Assembly: GCA_914767715.1 (NCBI GenBank)
Contig: OU612073.1
Coordinates: 17,112,001 to 17,176,000, forward strand
Source of the DNA: Membranipora membranacea
Taxonomy: Eukaryota; Bryozoa; Gymnolaemata; Cheilostomatida; Membraniporidae
Direction of reading: 5' to 3'
Length of the DNA stretch: 64,000 nucleotides
The translations under genes and the position numbers were made by a program. The stretch's first letter is position 1; each line of letters begins with the position of its first letter. Under the pieces are notes generated by a model that was given only the letters and a program-made list of their open reading frames with translations, was not told where the DNA came from and made no database searches. Shown here piece by piece: positions 27,101 to 39,700 of this stretch.

Positions 27101-30100
27101 AGAAAGGTACTGGTCAATAAATAAAAATTTTCCCAATGAAATCATTTGCATATTGATAAGATCTTTTATGTGTGCTAGCTATCTATGCTGTTGGGTAGTG
27201 AACGGTGGAACTGTTTTGGGTTTTAAATTACGCTGGATAAATCAAGAGCGTTTTTGAATTAAGAAGGCAAAACAATAATCTTACTCACTGCTTCTTGTAT
27301 TGTTATAACTAGCTAGCCATGTGGTTTTTCTAGACGTAGTGAAGCTGTTGAAAGACAGTACCGGATTGCTTAAACTTGGAGAGAGCGTGCTGATTGTTCC
27401 AGAGTTACCCTGCATAGGTTCTCCAGGTCTCTTCAGTGAACGTCTGAGCGGAATATATCCTAGCTCTGTGTCACTGAAAGTTGTTGTCAATGAACTGTTC
27501 CCTACCGAGCTGGTAGACGACTATTTCAAATTTATCAAGTTCCATGGCGACGTTAGCAACAACATAAATGCGGTAAGATTTAATGCTGATTATTGCTTTG
27601 TAGAAACCGTTAAAACCATTAAAAAACTAGATGGCAATGGAATTGTTCCCTACGACCTACTAAATGGCTTGTGGTTGGAATATCGTACATTGTATATAAA
27701 ATTTAGTAGATTATCAGCTCAAGAGACGGGTTAATGGAAGAGGCTCTGCTTGGCAATTTGGGAATAAAAATTTTCAATTTTTCAATTACAGAACCTCAAG
27801 AAGTGCTACGCTTTCATTACAAAAGACAAGACACATATCGCTCCTGTTCGAGACAGTGACATGCGGAGTACTGATCCTGTAAAAACATTTGAAAATTGGA
27901 GAGAGAAGGTATCTGAGATAATCAAGGAGCATATGAAGGATATATTGTGAGTATCGCAATGTTCAAATATTAACATTCGACTGTCCCTCACAATAACATT
28001 TCTTGATACAAAAACCGAAATGTATAATCTATGAATCTTTGTCTTGTGAAATACTCAAATTAGGTTATGAGATCGATTCTGTTTGACTCCGACTGTTCAA
28101 TGAGTGTTGTGATTTGGTAATTCTGAACAGTCTAAAAATGGAATTTCATAGTAAAGATATTTGGTACGACATTGAAAAGGAAATCAAATTATTAGGGAAT
28201 GCTGGAAGTAGGCTATTTTGTCAAATGGCCAACCAAGCATGGTTATCCAGATGTACGCTCACTATTTCAGCATCATGGATGAGGTGTCAGTCCCAACGGT
28301 CCTATGGGAAACAAAGTTGAAACAAGGCAAACCTGAAGGGCTCTACTTAATCTGGGAGAAAGAGACTCACAATACAAAGTTACGTGGACTTGGTGAGTAT
28401 TGTTTGATATCTCAATTTGCAGTCATATATGTTGCTGTTTAGTTGCACGTTGAAATGGATCTGTAGGTAGGCCTAAGCTGAGATTGTTTCCCTGATCCTA
28501 TCAGTTCTAGTTCATTTAACACATGTAAATTGTTGACTGTTTTTATCCAAAGTGGGCATAACGTTTCTCATGGTCTAAACACACCTAAGCAGATTTAACA
28601 GGGCCGCGGAGCGGATCCGCGACGGAATACGTAATGACCGCTTTGAAACCGCATACCATGGTTTAAACAGCGGATCCGCCAAACACCCGCTACACAACCA
28701 CCAAGTGTGTTTTGACCATTATGTGTACACCAGCTGCCATGGTCAGCCTATCCTCACCAAACCAGGGTTCCATTCAGAGCATGCTGTGTTGAGTCACAAG
28801 AATAATTCATTTAACCCCTTCCTACTCCTGTCCTCCCACAGTTTTCCTTGTGTTTGTGGCATGTGAGTGTGAGTGGTTAAAAATAAGTAGGAATAATATT
28901 TTGAACAACTTGATAATTTATTTCTACCACTTGTCACATGGCCTCTTGTCCCCTAACTGTTTTTCAAACCTGTAGTACCATCATGTTTCTGGAATCATCG
29001 GGAAATATTCTTACCTTTTCAAAGCATACTCATATTCGGATGTGCGAACTTATGAAAGATTGATTGAGAAGATTGAGAAGGACAACCAACAGACTACCTC
29101 AGTTGTGGTGATGAGTCACAGCAATCTTGAATTCTTCTGGTAAGTACAAAAATAATACTACCTGAAGTTAAGTATTAGTGAATCCAGAACCAGAAAATTA
29201 CGGGTCCACAGAAGTATGTGCAACTAACAACTGTTTATGGCAATATATCTCTATATCTAAATCTGATTAACCAAAGCTTTAAAGCATATACTCTGAGAGC
29301 AATGTTTTATGCAACATCATATACCTCCTATTACTTTTAAAAACTTAAATATTAATAAATTAAGAGAGAAGAAAGGAGGAAGAAGGAGGATGCCATTAAA
29401 TATGTACACCATTTTTGGACCATATACATGCAGATGATAATAATAAAAACACTGACAATGACTTGCACCGAGCTACTATATTGGAAGTGTTTTTATAGTG
29501 TTTTTTATAATGACGACTTGGTTTTCTAGTCATTGGTGCCACTCATCAACCACTGACAGAATCATTATCATTCTTTTTGTTTTAATAATTTTGTTATATT
29601 GATATTATTTTATTGTTGTGTTGAAGCCTATTAAGATAGGTTCCGATAAGTAAACAATAATGTGGTTTGTTTCAATCCTTATTTCGCTGGGTACAAACCC
29701 TTTTTTTTCGTTACAGCCATAAGTTGTTGAACCAGTTGCGACAAGACTTTCCAGAAACCAGGATCGATTGTCACTTTAAGGACCCGTATTCTCTCAATAT
29801 AAAGGGTAAATCTATAAACCAATACTTAGCAATGAGTGACCGTTATCAGAAATTGGCCCGGGAAAAACTCCTCGTTTTTTCAGTCTGCTTCATGGCTCAT
29901 TTACCACAAAATTTACATAATTTTAGTTTTAATAACTCATGTAGGTGTAAGCTGACCTATTAGTTCTGCTTTCAATTGTAGTTTTAGTATGGGAAGCCAA
30001 ACTGTTTATGTTACACATTATGACAATACTCAAATTCACAAAATCAAACAAACAATAGCTTTTAGCTTTTCACAAACCTAAACAAATAGGGGCATTTTAA

Positions 30101-33100
30101 TCAGGGCAAGTCAGACTCTTCACCATATAACCATGCATCTTGCATCTTCAATTCAACTGATGTTCACCGATTGGTTTAAGGTACAGCTAGTAATGTTCAG
30201 GCAGGAACCAGAAAAGTGGAAGAGATTCTAGATTCTATACTCCAGTCAAAGCTCAATGTTCAGGAAGCTGTATTTAAATTTGTGAGCATTCGTACGTCCG
30301 GAGCATTCAGGTACACAAGTTACAATCATCGAATTAAAATTTGAGCTAACTGACCATGGTGAATCTAGCCATATGAATACAACAAGTGTCCCAACAAAAC
30401 AATGATTGCAGCTAACACGTATTCACCTTGCAATTTAGGTAACTTGGTATGATGATGCCATGACTGTCTTCACCTGGTAAACTAATTTGACTTTATAATC
30501 TTGTACAATGACGATATGACATAGATTTTGATAAACATTGTTGATCTGTTTTGATGCTAGGTACTTGAACCAGGTTACTTTGGCACAGGAGAAGGTCTCA
30601 GTTTATTGTCCTCAGATAGAAGATGGATCCCAACTTATGTACCTGATGTCCACGCAACAGCATGCCCTCAAACGGGCTGCTAAACTGGTACACAAAGCAA
30701 TTGTTGTTGAAAGTTTCACCCCAGGTAATCGATCGCACATTTTCTTATCAATGTGCAATATGTACCAGTTGGGTCGGATGCGCGCTTGTTAGAAGAAAAA
30801 ATTATGATGTGACAAAAGTATTATAAAATACCTGATGCTGTCATGGAAACTCAGTCAAATCAAACTGAATATGACTCAAGTTATTTACCCTTACATACCT
30901 ATTCAAACACTGATTAATTTCAGTGGCATCCACCCAGCAATAACCAACGCCAAAAAAACTAGATATGCATCTATCTATATATTTTATTGCTATCTATATC
31001 TGAGAAAATACAACTTTTAAAATATTTGATACAGGCACTGGTCTCAGGCACAAGGACTGGAGAGCTGTTACCAACACTCTTATAAAGGAGATAAAACAGA
31101 CGAGGAAGCTTCCGTTGCACATCCTTGACTCAGATAGCACATCAAACACGGTAATCAATGAAGTTTAAAGAGACTGAAAATTTCGGAACTGTTGACTCAT
31201 GAGCAGGAGAATGACTTTTAAATGATTCGCAGTAATTGTTTAGTTCAAAGCCTGATGATATTTCCATATCATATGTGTTGAGATATGTGGTCAGAAACTG
31301 CTCCGACTTCACTGGAGATTGTATTAGGTTGAGCACTTGCTGAGTCTAGGTAGATATGCGGGTCTCGGTTCCAGTCTAGTAACATTTTATATGGATGGTG
31401 TGTACATGTCCTTTCTAAACAGAAAGCTAGTGTGAATCATGATAAGGGGCAGACCCATGAACAACCATTGGCCAGGTTGATTGACTTATTTTATTCATAG
31501 GGAAAATTGAAATGGGTGATAGATAAGTTGTGTATGTTAAACATTTGACCTCTGAGATATGATTGTGAGTTAATGTAATTGTGTACCATAAATATTTGAA
31601 TATTACGAGTCAACTTGAGCTTCTTTGAGCTAACATTCTTTAAAGTATCAGTCTGACCTTTCAGTAATGATGTGACCTCAGTTGAGCCCCAAGGTGAAGG
31701 GTAGGGTTGAAGGATTGCGCAAGGCACTGTAAAAATAAGAGATACCGAAATCCTAAAGGAATTAATCTCTCTCTTTTGTTTTCTAGGCTATAATAGTAAG
31801 TGTTGAGGATGCCAGAGAGACAATTCATGCTATCTTGGCAGAGGCAGCAAATCTGGGCAGCAAAGCCAACTACGCAAGGCCACCTGTGGATATGCATGCT
31901 GCCCATCCACAAGCTCCTATGGGACATGTCACACCAATGCAGAGTACTAATGTCGACGGTGGTCACATGGCCACTGAGACAATCTTCCTTCAGACAAAGT
32001 ATATAGAACTTATGCTTGCTGAGAGATTTATCGATGAACTCAAAGGACCCGAATATGCAGACCTTGTTGCACAGTAAGTGATGGGCAATATACATCCAAG
32101 TGTTTTTCATATTATATTTTACAATTATTCGCTTTGAAATAAAACCTGTTAGTTATTCTCGTTTACTTTGAGAGTGAGTACATTCTATTATTAGCCACTA
32201 TTGCATTTCTCTCGCATTCTTTAGCGAATCTTTGGCACTATGAACCTATTCCATTTAACAGCAAGGGCTGCAAGTCACGCTATTATATTCTAATGAGTAT
32301 GACAATATTGCAGAGTTGATCGCAAGACTAAAAACCTGAGTTTGAGCTCAGGAGAAGCTGGCAGGGTTAAAGCCGCTAAGAGAACAATGCTTCATAAGCT
32401 CAACAATCTCTGCAAAGTTACATATATGTATGACCCAGGTAAGTGTATATGAGCACTCTGTGCTAAACTACTATCCTGAACCTAGTTTGAGCGCTCATAC
32501 TGTTTCGGAGTGTGGGCACAAACTACAAAATCGGAAATCTTTCTCTCCTGGTCATGCAACTTAATAGTGATTAGTAAGATTTTCCAAAAATAGAATTATG
32601 TGAATAAGTGATGATTGTATGATACATATTATGAAATAATTCAAGCCTTGTCAACTGAGCAACAAATGTTAGATTTTGCAAAGAATGCTTCTTAGAATGG
32701 TTTTTATAATTAGTCTTAAGAGCGCTACAAAAATCTGTAGTTGAAATACTCACTAATCTCAGTTATTAAATCAAACTACCCATTTCAAAGTAAAACATTC
32801 AGTAACCCTATTATTAGGCCTCACCTTTAAATCTGTGTGTTTTTACTTTAAGCTAAAGGTGCATGGGTTCAACCAGACAAAGCAACCGGGAGCAATAACA
32901 GTAATCCTCTGCCACAACTGGACGGCAGCAAAGATTTGGATTCCATGAAGGAGGCAGCAGATTGGCTCAAGCTGCAGGTTCATGTCTTAGAATCATCAGT
33001 ATGCTCATCTTATGACATCGGAGGGATCATTGTCTCTGTGTGCAAACGCTCAATTCAGTGTATCCAGGCTGACGCCCTGATAGTAGCTGTCAAACCAGAC

Positions 33101-34852
33101 CTTTACATGAACAACAGTGGAGTCGGCAGCTTGATGGAAGCTGAAGGTAAAGAAAAATATGGTTGACCAGGAATTCTGTAAAAAATTTGATTAATTGATT
33201 AATTCGATTGAATTCTATTGAAATTGTCGTTTTCAAAATAGCACAGCATTCTTCAAAAAACGAATTCTTGCAGTGAACATCCAAAATGCTTATAGATTGT
33301 CAACGATGTTATGTAAAGATCGGCTAGCTTGCCAGCAATTATATTTGTCAGGATTGATTTGAAATTTTTTTGCCTTGTTAGTTTATTGTGACTGTGTGAC
33401 CCCATTATGACCTGTTTATTTAACTTCGCTGATTCATTTCAACTAAACAGATGCCACGATCACCCTCACAGACTTGAGTTATGCATCTTGGGCTCAACAA
33501 ACTAGAAGTATTTTAATTCACAATTGTACAAGTTTGGTTAAATTTTAGATCGCTCAGCACAGCAAGACTTAACTGATATTAAGAAACACGGGTTTACTCC
33601 TGCGGTAGGCAGTACCATTGAGACGGCAAGTAAATCCTCGAATACCCTGTTTGATCGATTCATCGTCCTAGTGGTGGATACGGGAGATAAGGGGTCACTT
33701 GAGAGAGGCTTTGCAGAGGCCTTGAGAGCTGCTGATAGGATGAAGCTAAGGAGCGTAGTATGTAACCTGGTCGGTTCAGATATGTAAGTTACGAAGCATT
33801 TTTATTTAGGTATGATATAGCTAGCCTTATAACAATCAAAACCAAACTGGGTGGATTCGGAACCATGTCCCCCACTCGGTTATGCGAATGTCTGGTAGGA
33901 AAATAACCTTCAACTAACATTTGGGGGGGGGGGGAATTGTAATTAGTCTGTACTGGTCCTATACGCAAGACTTTACGTTCAGACCAACCACATAGGGTAT
34001 TGCACAACCCAATTATCAGTTAATAAAAACAAAATGGGGAAAATGTATCTCTCAGGACAATGTCGTAGGGAGAATGCATATTTTGAGCAATCCTTTCAGG
34101 CTATGATGATGTCCAATAGCCTGCATCCACTATTAATTTATTACCAAGCCAACAAATTCTCTCAAATTTAAAATGTTTTGAAAAACTTGTGTTAAAGTTG
34201 CAGCTTTTTAACATTATGTATTGCTTTTTAGTTAGGAAAAGTATTTCTTTATTTTTCAAACATAGGAGGCGATTTGTCAAAGAGATTGAGTCTGCAGAGA
34301 CGATAACAAGATGTATAGATAATCACACACGCAATGAAAAGACAACACTGCAACATATCTTCATTTGTGAGACTAATGACCATAAAATTGCCTCAGTTAC
34401 ATCAGAGCTCCACAAACGAGGAACTGCAGTCCAGCCTCCCCAACAAGCTACAAGTATGTAGATTTCAACTTTTCAGTGAGGTCTGGTCATTATCTTTAAT
34501 ATGAGCTGCCACTCATTGCTTTATTGACATCAATAACTCAACATTTCAACTTATTCGGATAGCCAAGAAGGATTTATTAACAGCTGGTAGATGATAAGCT
34601 GGACGGCTATTCAAATCGTATTATGATGTGGCAAAAGCTACATTTCAGACGCTGTTGGGTTTTTTGATGGAAGTGGAGCGTCATACTGTTTGGTCTAAGT
34701 GTAGTCCTTGTTACTAGACCTTGTCTTTAGTTTTATTTTACTTTTCAGGTTCTATGAAGAAGCTGATGTCGGCATGTTCCTTTACTGATACTGACATGCA
34801 GACATTCCTGTCACGACTTGGAGGTCAAGGGCAGGATGGGCAGGCAGGGTAA
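18176..34852 (+). CDS. PARP14-like RRM/KH/macrodomain protein without visible ART domain
   Basis: Exons: 18176-18580, 18907-19000, 19229-19479, 19825-19978, 20190-20417, 23808-24062, 24424-24582, 25022-25295, 26327-26599, 26879-27106, 27334-about 27644, 27792-27946, 28131-28392, 29025-29139, 29717-29805, 30181-30310, 30561-30724, 31035-31150, 31787-32073, 32314-32438, 32853-33146, 33549-33783, 34266-34453, 34749-34852 (stop TAA): about 1630 residues. Start ATG 18176 has a good context. Order: YGPPPQRE repeats, RG-rich box, RRM-like modules (exons 5, 6, 9, 11), KH-like modules from exon 13 to 20 (for example IKGTASNVQAGTRKVEEIL), then a macrodomain in exons 21-23. Family members bind RNA and ADP-ribose and act in stress and antiviral signalling. 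No PARP catalytic exon follows before the next gene. Exons 8 and 13 each show an internal frame conflict, so the model there is provisional. Confidence 0.78.
18370..18530 (+). repeat. 24-bp coding repeat (YGPPPQRE)n
   Basis: In exon 1 of the PARP14-like gene a 24-bp unit encoding YGPPPQRE is repeated about six times with few changes, preceded by looser YGPP motifs. Because the unit is a multiple of three, several other frames also stay open here; they are by-products. The product is a Pro/Tyr-rich disordered segment. Confidence 0.9.
19305..19430 (+). repeat. RG-rich (RGAA/RGGA)n box
   Basis: Exon 3 encodes SRGRG followed by RGAA repeats and then GARG/RGGA repeats, about 40 residues. DNA units are 12 bp (AGAGGAGCAGCA, then AGAGGGGGTGCA). 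RG/RGG boxes bind RNA and are methylated on arginine in many proteins. Their place upstream of RRM modules fits RNA binding. Confidence 0.9.
20700..21666 (+). mobile_element. Internally deleted LINE remnant
   Basis: A 236-codon open frame (20753-21463) begins with reverse-transcriptase-like SLWKRSEITPINK and FRPIALL, then jumps to the post-palm region: VDSFKLLGVNIDEHLTFHKH, IIRPLLTYACQAWF and LESIQQRCLKLIYP. The YADD core is missing, which indicates an internal deletion. A tail with AATAAAG and a TCTATCTATC run (21651-21666) marks the 3' end. It lies in the intron between exons 5 and 6 of the PARP14-like gene, in the same orientation. The family is Jockey/CR1-like. The left boundary is not certain. 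Confidence 0.8.
22305..23440. mobile_element. Cluster of nested palindromic MITEs
   Basis: Several copies, in both orientations, of a unit that starts AGGTAAATTCGCG and CCTTGGTATCTATATTAA, passes through ATTATAATCATTTTCATGGG and CCAACTTGAATTCAAGTTG, and ends in AGATAATTCTAAGTTTCATG. Copies or half-copies lie near 22310, 22330, 22465, 22565-22720, 22825-23010, 23010-23140, 23150-23290 and 23290-23430. It is non-coding and confined to the intron between exons 5 and 6 of the PARP14-like gene. Confidence 0.8.
22724..22823. repeat. Long near-perfect hairpin
   Basis: 46-bp arms (22724-22769 and 22778-22823) pair with two mismatches around an 8-base loop. The tip reads ATCCCATACGCAGT and its complement. 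It sits inside the MITE cluster but its central sequence is not shared with the other units. Confidence 0.85.
23611..23745. mobile_element. Compact solo MITE of 135 bp
   Basis: One short complete element separated from the cluster. Its left end AGGTAAATTCGCGCCCTTGG is the complement of its right end, apart from one missing base. It gives the simplest view of the family's terminal inverted repeats. Confidence 0.75.
24189..24380. mobile_element. Foldback MITE in intron 6 of the PARP14-like gene
   Basis: Left arm 24189-24243 (AAAGACCAAAGCAATATA, GGCAGCTAGTTTTGCAGTAG) is the imperfect complement of right arm 24321-24380. The total length is about 190 bp. It ends about 40 bp before exon 24424-24582. 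Confidence 0.65.
25588..25712. other. GC-rich patch in an intron
   Basis: About 125 bp rich in G and C (CGCATCGCGGGGCTTCGAGG, CCCCGGCCGCTGATGC) inside an AT-rich intron. A 60-codon open frame crosses it, but no family is recognisable. It may be an old repeat. Confidence 0.4.
32853..34453 (+). CDS. Degenerate macrodomain exons of the PARP14-like gene
   Basis: Three exons (32853-33146, 33549-33783, 34266-34453) encode the fold. ADALIVAVKPDLYMNNSGVG sits where macrodomains have DAIVNAAN and the GGGV loop. FDRFIVLVVD corresponds to the strand before the second loop, and MKLRSVVCNLVGSD to the SIAFPAIGTG strand. The NAAN residues and most glycines are replaced, so ADP-ribose binding may be lost or altered. 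The protein ends 34 residues after this block. Confidence 0.65.
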
Positions 34853-36705
34853 TCACTGCACACACAATATATTACACCTCAACACAGGACAAGAGGATAA
34901 CCTTTGTAATCAGTGTTTTGCCTAAAGCGAGCACGGCTAAAATTGATTTCTACTCAAATTAACTGTGATTTTGCATACACCATATGTATGTCAACAGTCT
35001 CACGCCGTAAATTTATTGAATTCTACTAAGGTGTGAGCCTGAAACCCTAACTTATATGTAGCGGCCTTATGAATACTGGACATGGCACCATTAAGTCATC
35101 CACATAAGCTAGATCTCCATATAGGAACTACTAACAAATTTACTCTTTGTCTGAAGATAAAGTCACACATGCACGAAAATTCCTTCAATAAAAATTCTGC
35201 TCCAGCGGGCGAGGCATATGGTCCCTACCCCACAAAGGCCACCAAAACTCCCAGAGCCCATGAAATAGGATGGTCGAAAACCTATTATATAATATTCCAT
35301 TTCAAATTCATTAGAAACACTTTCATTTGTGAGCATTGTTTCACAGAATAAGAGCTATATGAGTCTTTGTTGACAAATCAGCACAAGCCAATCCAGAGCC
35401 GTATATTGTCACTCTTCTATCTTGTTATGCAAAAATTTGCAGTCAGCCTACAAAGATGACAATAGGCCGAGGCTTTATCTAATTCTCTTGCCTACAAAAA
35501 GCTGTAGAAGGTCTGAAATTTCCTCTAGAGTTTACATAAAAGTATGATGTCATTGTGTTACAAATGTTACATTCGGGCTTAACCTGAGACTGTTCTGATG
35601 TTTATTACAATCCAGAGATTTCTGTCTCATATGATCACATCAGCATTCCTCGATGACAACTTTGTTTGTCTTGGTCAGATGCTCACTTTATTGATTCTGA
35701 TTCATTGCCCCTTTTTAATTTCATTCAGAGTCCTCAAATTGAAGATTGATCGATCAAATTACCTGTATTACGACAATTTAGTGTAAAGGCAACCTAAAAG
35801 TTTTCAGAAAAACAATCGCATTTTCAAAAACAATCTAAAATCAAGAGCAGTGAATACTCTTCCTGGTATTTTTCGTGATAAACATATCAGAACCTGGTCA
35901 TTGCGCTCAATTCGATACCTTAGGTCATGAAGTGGTCACGGCTTTTGTTGCAAAGGTATAATTTCAATACTGACATTTTGATATTGATTATTTTTACCAA
36001 AAAAAAAGGAAAGGAGTGGGATTCATTTTCTTCAAAAAAACTCAGTATTCTGATATTAGGTTTATACTGCTAGTCGGAGATGCAGCCAATGATTTTAAGT
36101 TTTTTCTCGCTTGGTTTATGAACTCTATATTTATATAATTAACATTTGACAGTTCTAGATGTTATAAGATCCTTATGCTCCTAGATTATTGAGAAAGTAC
36201 GCCTTAGCTACACTACGGTTGCTTCAATTGTCGTTACTAATCAGTTTTTCATACTTGGTGTTTGTGACGTAAGAATTTTTCAAAGTTTTATTTTACAAAT
36301 TCTACGATGATTTTCTTATGGTTCATATTGTAGAAAGCTAATGATTTTCCTTGCAAATATGGAGCTATTTACACCAAGAAATCAGCAAATTTCCGTGTTT
36401 TTTTCCGAATAGCTAAAATAAAAAAAGTGTTCAAAAAATATCCATATAATCTGCTGTCATTGTACAAGGTGAAATTGCTTTATAAATGATTCTTTATTGA
36501 ATATCACTGGCGACTTTTCTTTGACAATTTTTTGGAAACATTAATCACAGGTTGGCAAGGTAAAAACTTTTTTGTTTGAAAGAGCTTACACTTAGACTGT
36601 AGCTTGAGGAAAACCTCACACAATATTGTAAAAAAAATAGAAATTCCAACAAATGATAAATAGTATCAAAAATGTATTGAAATGCAGATGCAGTGTATGC
36701 AAAGA
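34853..36705. other. Convergent intergenic region
   Basis: Lies between the 3' ends of the PARP14-like gene (+) and the receptor gene (-). AATAAA at 35187-35192 could end the first transcript. On the minus strand AATAAA (plus-strand 36493-36498), about 210 bases past the stop, could end the second. A 34/37 kb PARP catalytic exon was looked for and not seen. Nothing else supported. Confidence 0.45.
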
Positions 36706-39700
36706 TTAAATAGTGTAAACTTTGTACACACTCAAAGCGTCTTCAGAATCACTATGCTCTTCAGCTCTTATATGTAATCCATTTTCTATCTCTGATTGAT
36801 TTATATCATCTGATTGAGAATTCAAAGTTGAGTCACAACATTCATCTAATGGCACAGACTCTATTCCGCCTATAGCACCATCTGTATGTTGTTGGTCCCT
36901 TTCTAGGCTTTGATTGAGGTATGTATGTTGATGGGTAGATATTTTTTCTGTTCCAAAGGGTTCTGTGGTATGCTGAGTATGATTCTCATAATATGCCCCT
37001 TGCTGCTGATTAGGTGGAAATATAATTGCTATCCCCTTATTGCTGACTGTCAATCTACGACATGACATCGGAGGTGTCAGAATATGAGGCACCTTTTTCT
37101 TATATGGTTTAGTTTCTCTCTGTTTGGAGATTTTCCGCTTCTCCCTCGATCCATTCTGGCTAGATTGTGTAATTCGAGAATGCTTACTTTGTAGGTCTTG
37201 CGTACATATGGAGGGTGTTTCTTTGGTTGTTGGAGAGGTTTTGTTAGGCTGTAAGTTAGAGATCATTTTAGTCTCATCAATTGTCCAGTAATCATCTGTG
37301 TGGTACGGGTTAGTTCTCTCTATCACAGTTTCATAATCATGACTATATTTATACTCAGCCAATGTTTCTGTGTCTTCTTTCACTGCACCTTAAGTTACAA
37401 AATATATGTTTTAAAAAGTTTTGATGATTTGTTGCATAATCAGATAATTGTTCGGCACCAAGGCTCCTGCGGCGGTTTAATTACTGGAAATTCTGTAACC
37501 CCCCAACTAAATGGAATTTGGAAGGGAAACTGGACTAATTAGTTTGCCATTAGACTGACTGAACTCGAAGCGCACAACAATGCTTAGTGCCCTTTGTCCG
37601 CTAATTTTGACAGGTTTTGGCTTGAATCTCACAAAGCTGAAGGTTTCTCTCGATCGAAAACGAACGCAACCCTGATACGATTGCACCCGAATGACAGGAC
37701 TCTGTGTAACATTTATCTTCCTCACCTGGTGTCCTTAGATCTTTCGGAGAAGTCCTTTTGCCCCTGTCAATTTCTCCAGCTTCTATTACTGAATCCTCAA
37801 TATTTGCTCTGGTGGTAATCCTGAAATATGTAATACAAGAAAGCGATTAACTTTTTTACGTAGAAAAATACTGAATAACTTTGCTAAAGGTTTTCGTTAG
37901 ATATCTAAGCCTGGAGCATTGAGTTGACTAGTCTGGTCAATCCCTTTTTTAAAGAAAACGTTATTAAGCTCCAAGTCATTTGAAACTGTGTCCATTGAAA
38001 ATGTTGTATCACTGATCAAACTAACAAGACAGCATCAGTCAATTTCTACGGTGCTTGGTGGAAGGGCAGATTATGGTTTCCTAACTGATGACTCAAGATA
38101 AAGTTAGCTCAAAAGGACCCCAATGTGAAAATGAAATAAGTTCTCAAACATGAGGTGTTTCTTTCTAAACAAACATACAAATGAAAGGAATCTGTAGAAA
38201 TAGCACACTGGAAGATTACATACCTTTTAACAAGGGTATAGAAGCAGAGTGATACAGTGATAATCAGTAACGTCCCGAATCCGGCTCCTAGAATGATGAT
38301 CGTAAGATCTGAGAAGGATCTTTTGTTTTCTGTTATGTGTACCTTCTCATTTTTCTCGTTTAGTATACTTTGTACTGAAAATTCAAAATAATTATAATAA
38401 AATTATAATAAGCAATAAGAAAAATGAAAATAAAAAACAATGAACATTGGTAATGAGACCAACAATTCAAATTTGTCTTCAGCAATTAGGAAAGATTATC
38501 TGGTGGTGAGATTATATCAACTAGCAAGTAATAGTGACTGTATCTTCCTGTCATTTCAGTCAGCATTCTTTAGGAGTCATGTTGATTTTCCCAATTTCAA
38601 TTTTGCTCTTCAATTTTAAGATATACAAAAAGTTAGTAAGCTATTGTTGCATTAACATCATTCTCTGTACAGTGCATTGAGTGCTGTCCACATAAACCAG
38701 TTCTCACATGTGCAAGTAAACCAAACAAATGATATTTGTAGCAGCAACCAGATTTTATTCAACTGCATAGAGATGATCAGTAATGGGTGAATTATTCTAC
38801 CTGTTGTTGTGGAGACGGTTGCTGAATGTATAGTCCCTGATTGACTAACTTCAGGTGCGATCTCTTTACATTCTATTGAAGGTATCCATGTCTCATCCCG
38901 ACACTCATGGATACGATGCTCGTCAACCTGTGTGTATCCTCTTTCACAGGATGATATATAAATGGATGTGTTATCCGCAAGAGGAGTGACCGATGCCAGA
39001 TGGTCTATCTTTTCTGTGCATGACGTCACTTTAAAATAATATAGATATTGATATAGAACACTATGTTAAATGATGCTTTGAGACGATTCATAAAAATGGC
39101 ATGCAGCTCTAGGCTGAAAGAGTGATCATAAAGTTGTAGAATTATAGTGATTAAATGATGTCAAAATTAGAAGATGCAAAGCAAACAATGCCTGCATTGT
39201 AGTTGCCTCCTGCCTTATGCTCTTTCCCAAGATAAAAAAAACCGGATGGATTTAAAACATGTATATGAGTTTAATGATGATTGATGATGATTGATGATGA
39301 TTGATGACAATGCCAGTGGGTAGCTTGATAAATATTTTTTAATGTATCTTAGCTATTATATCCTGGATAATAACATAGAGGATGCAGAACAGTGGGAGAA
39401 GGGGGGGGGGGGGGTAAAAATTACCTGTAAATGAAAAGTGAAGTCAATGATCTTACCATGACCACATCGCATTGCCACTGTGCAAGGATATGAGTATTTA
39501 AGAAATGGGTCAGTTTAATGAATAACCATCATTGGTTATCATCGGGGTCAAATTCCGCTACAAGTTTGTATTACGCTCAGCTTTAATGTTATCTAAAAAT
39601 GTGATTTATATTCATAATACCTGAGTATTTCAGGCGAACATTTTCCTTCTTTTCTCCTGGAATCCTTGAAGCATATCTGAGGTGAAGTGGGTTGTCTCCA

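Noticed and set aside
28975-29024. Acceptor CTGTAG for exon 14 of the PARP14-like gene
   Set aside because: It would enter in the wrong phase and reach a stop. The acceptor TTTTCAAAG at 29024 gives phase 1 and an unbroken KH-like sequence (KLRGL-AYSYSDVRTYERL).
35082-35351. Possible extra 3' exon carrying a PARP catalytic domain
   Set aside because: The peptide lacks any ART motif (no H-Y-E type residues in context), and the preceding exon ends in a stop at 34852.
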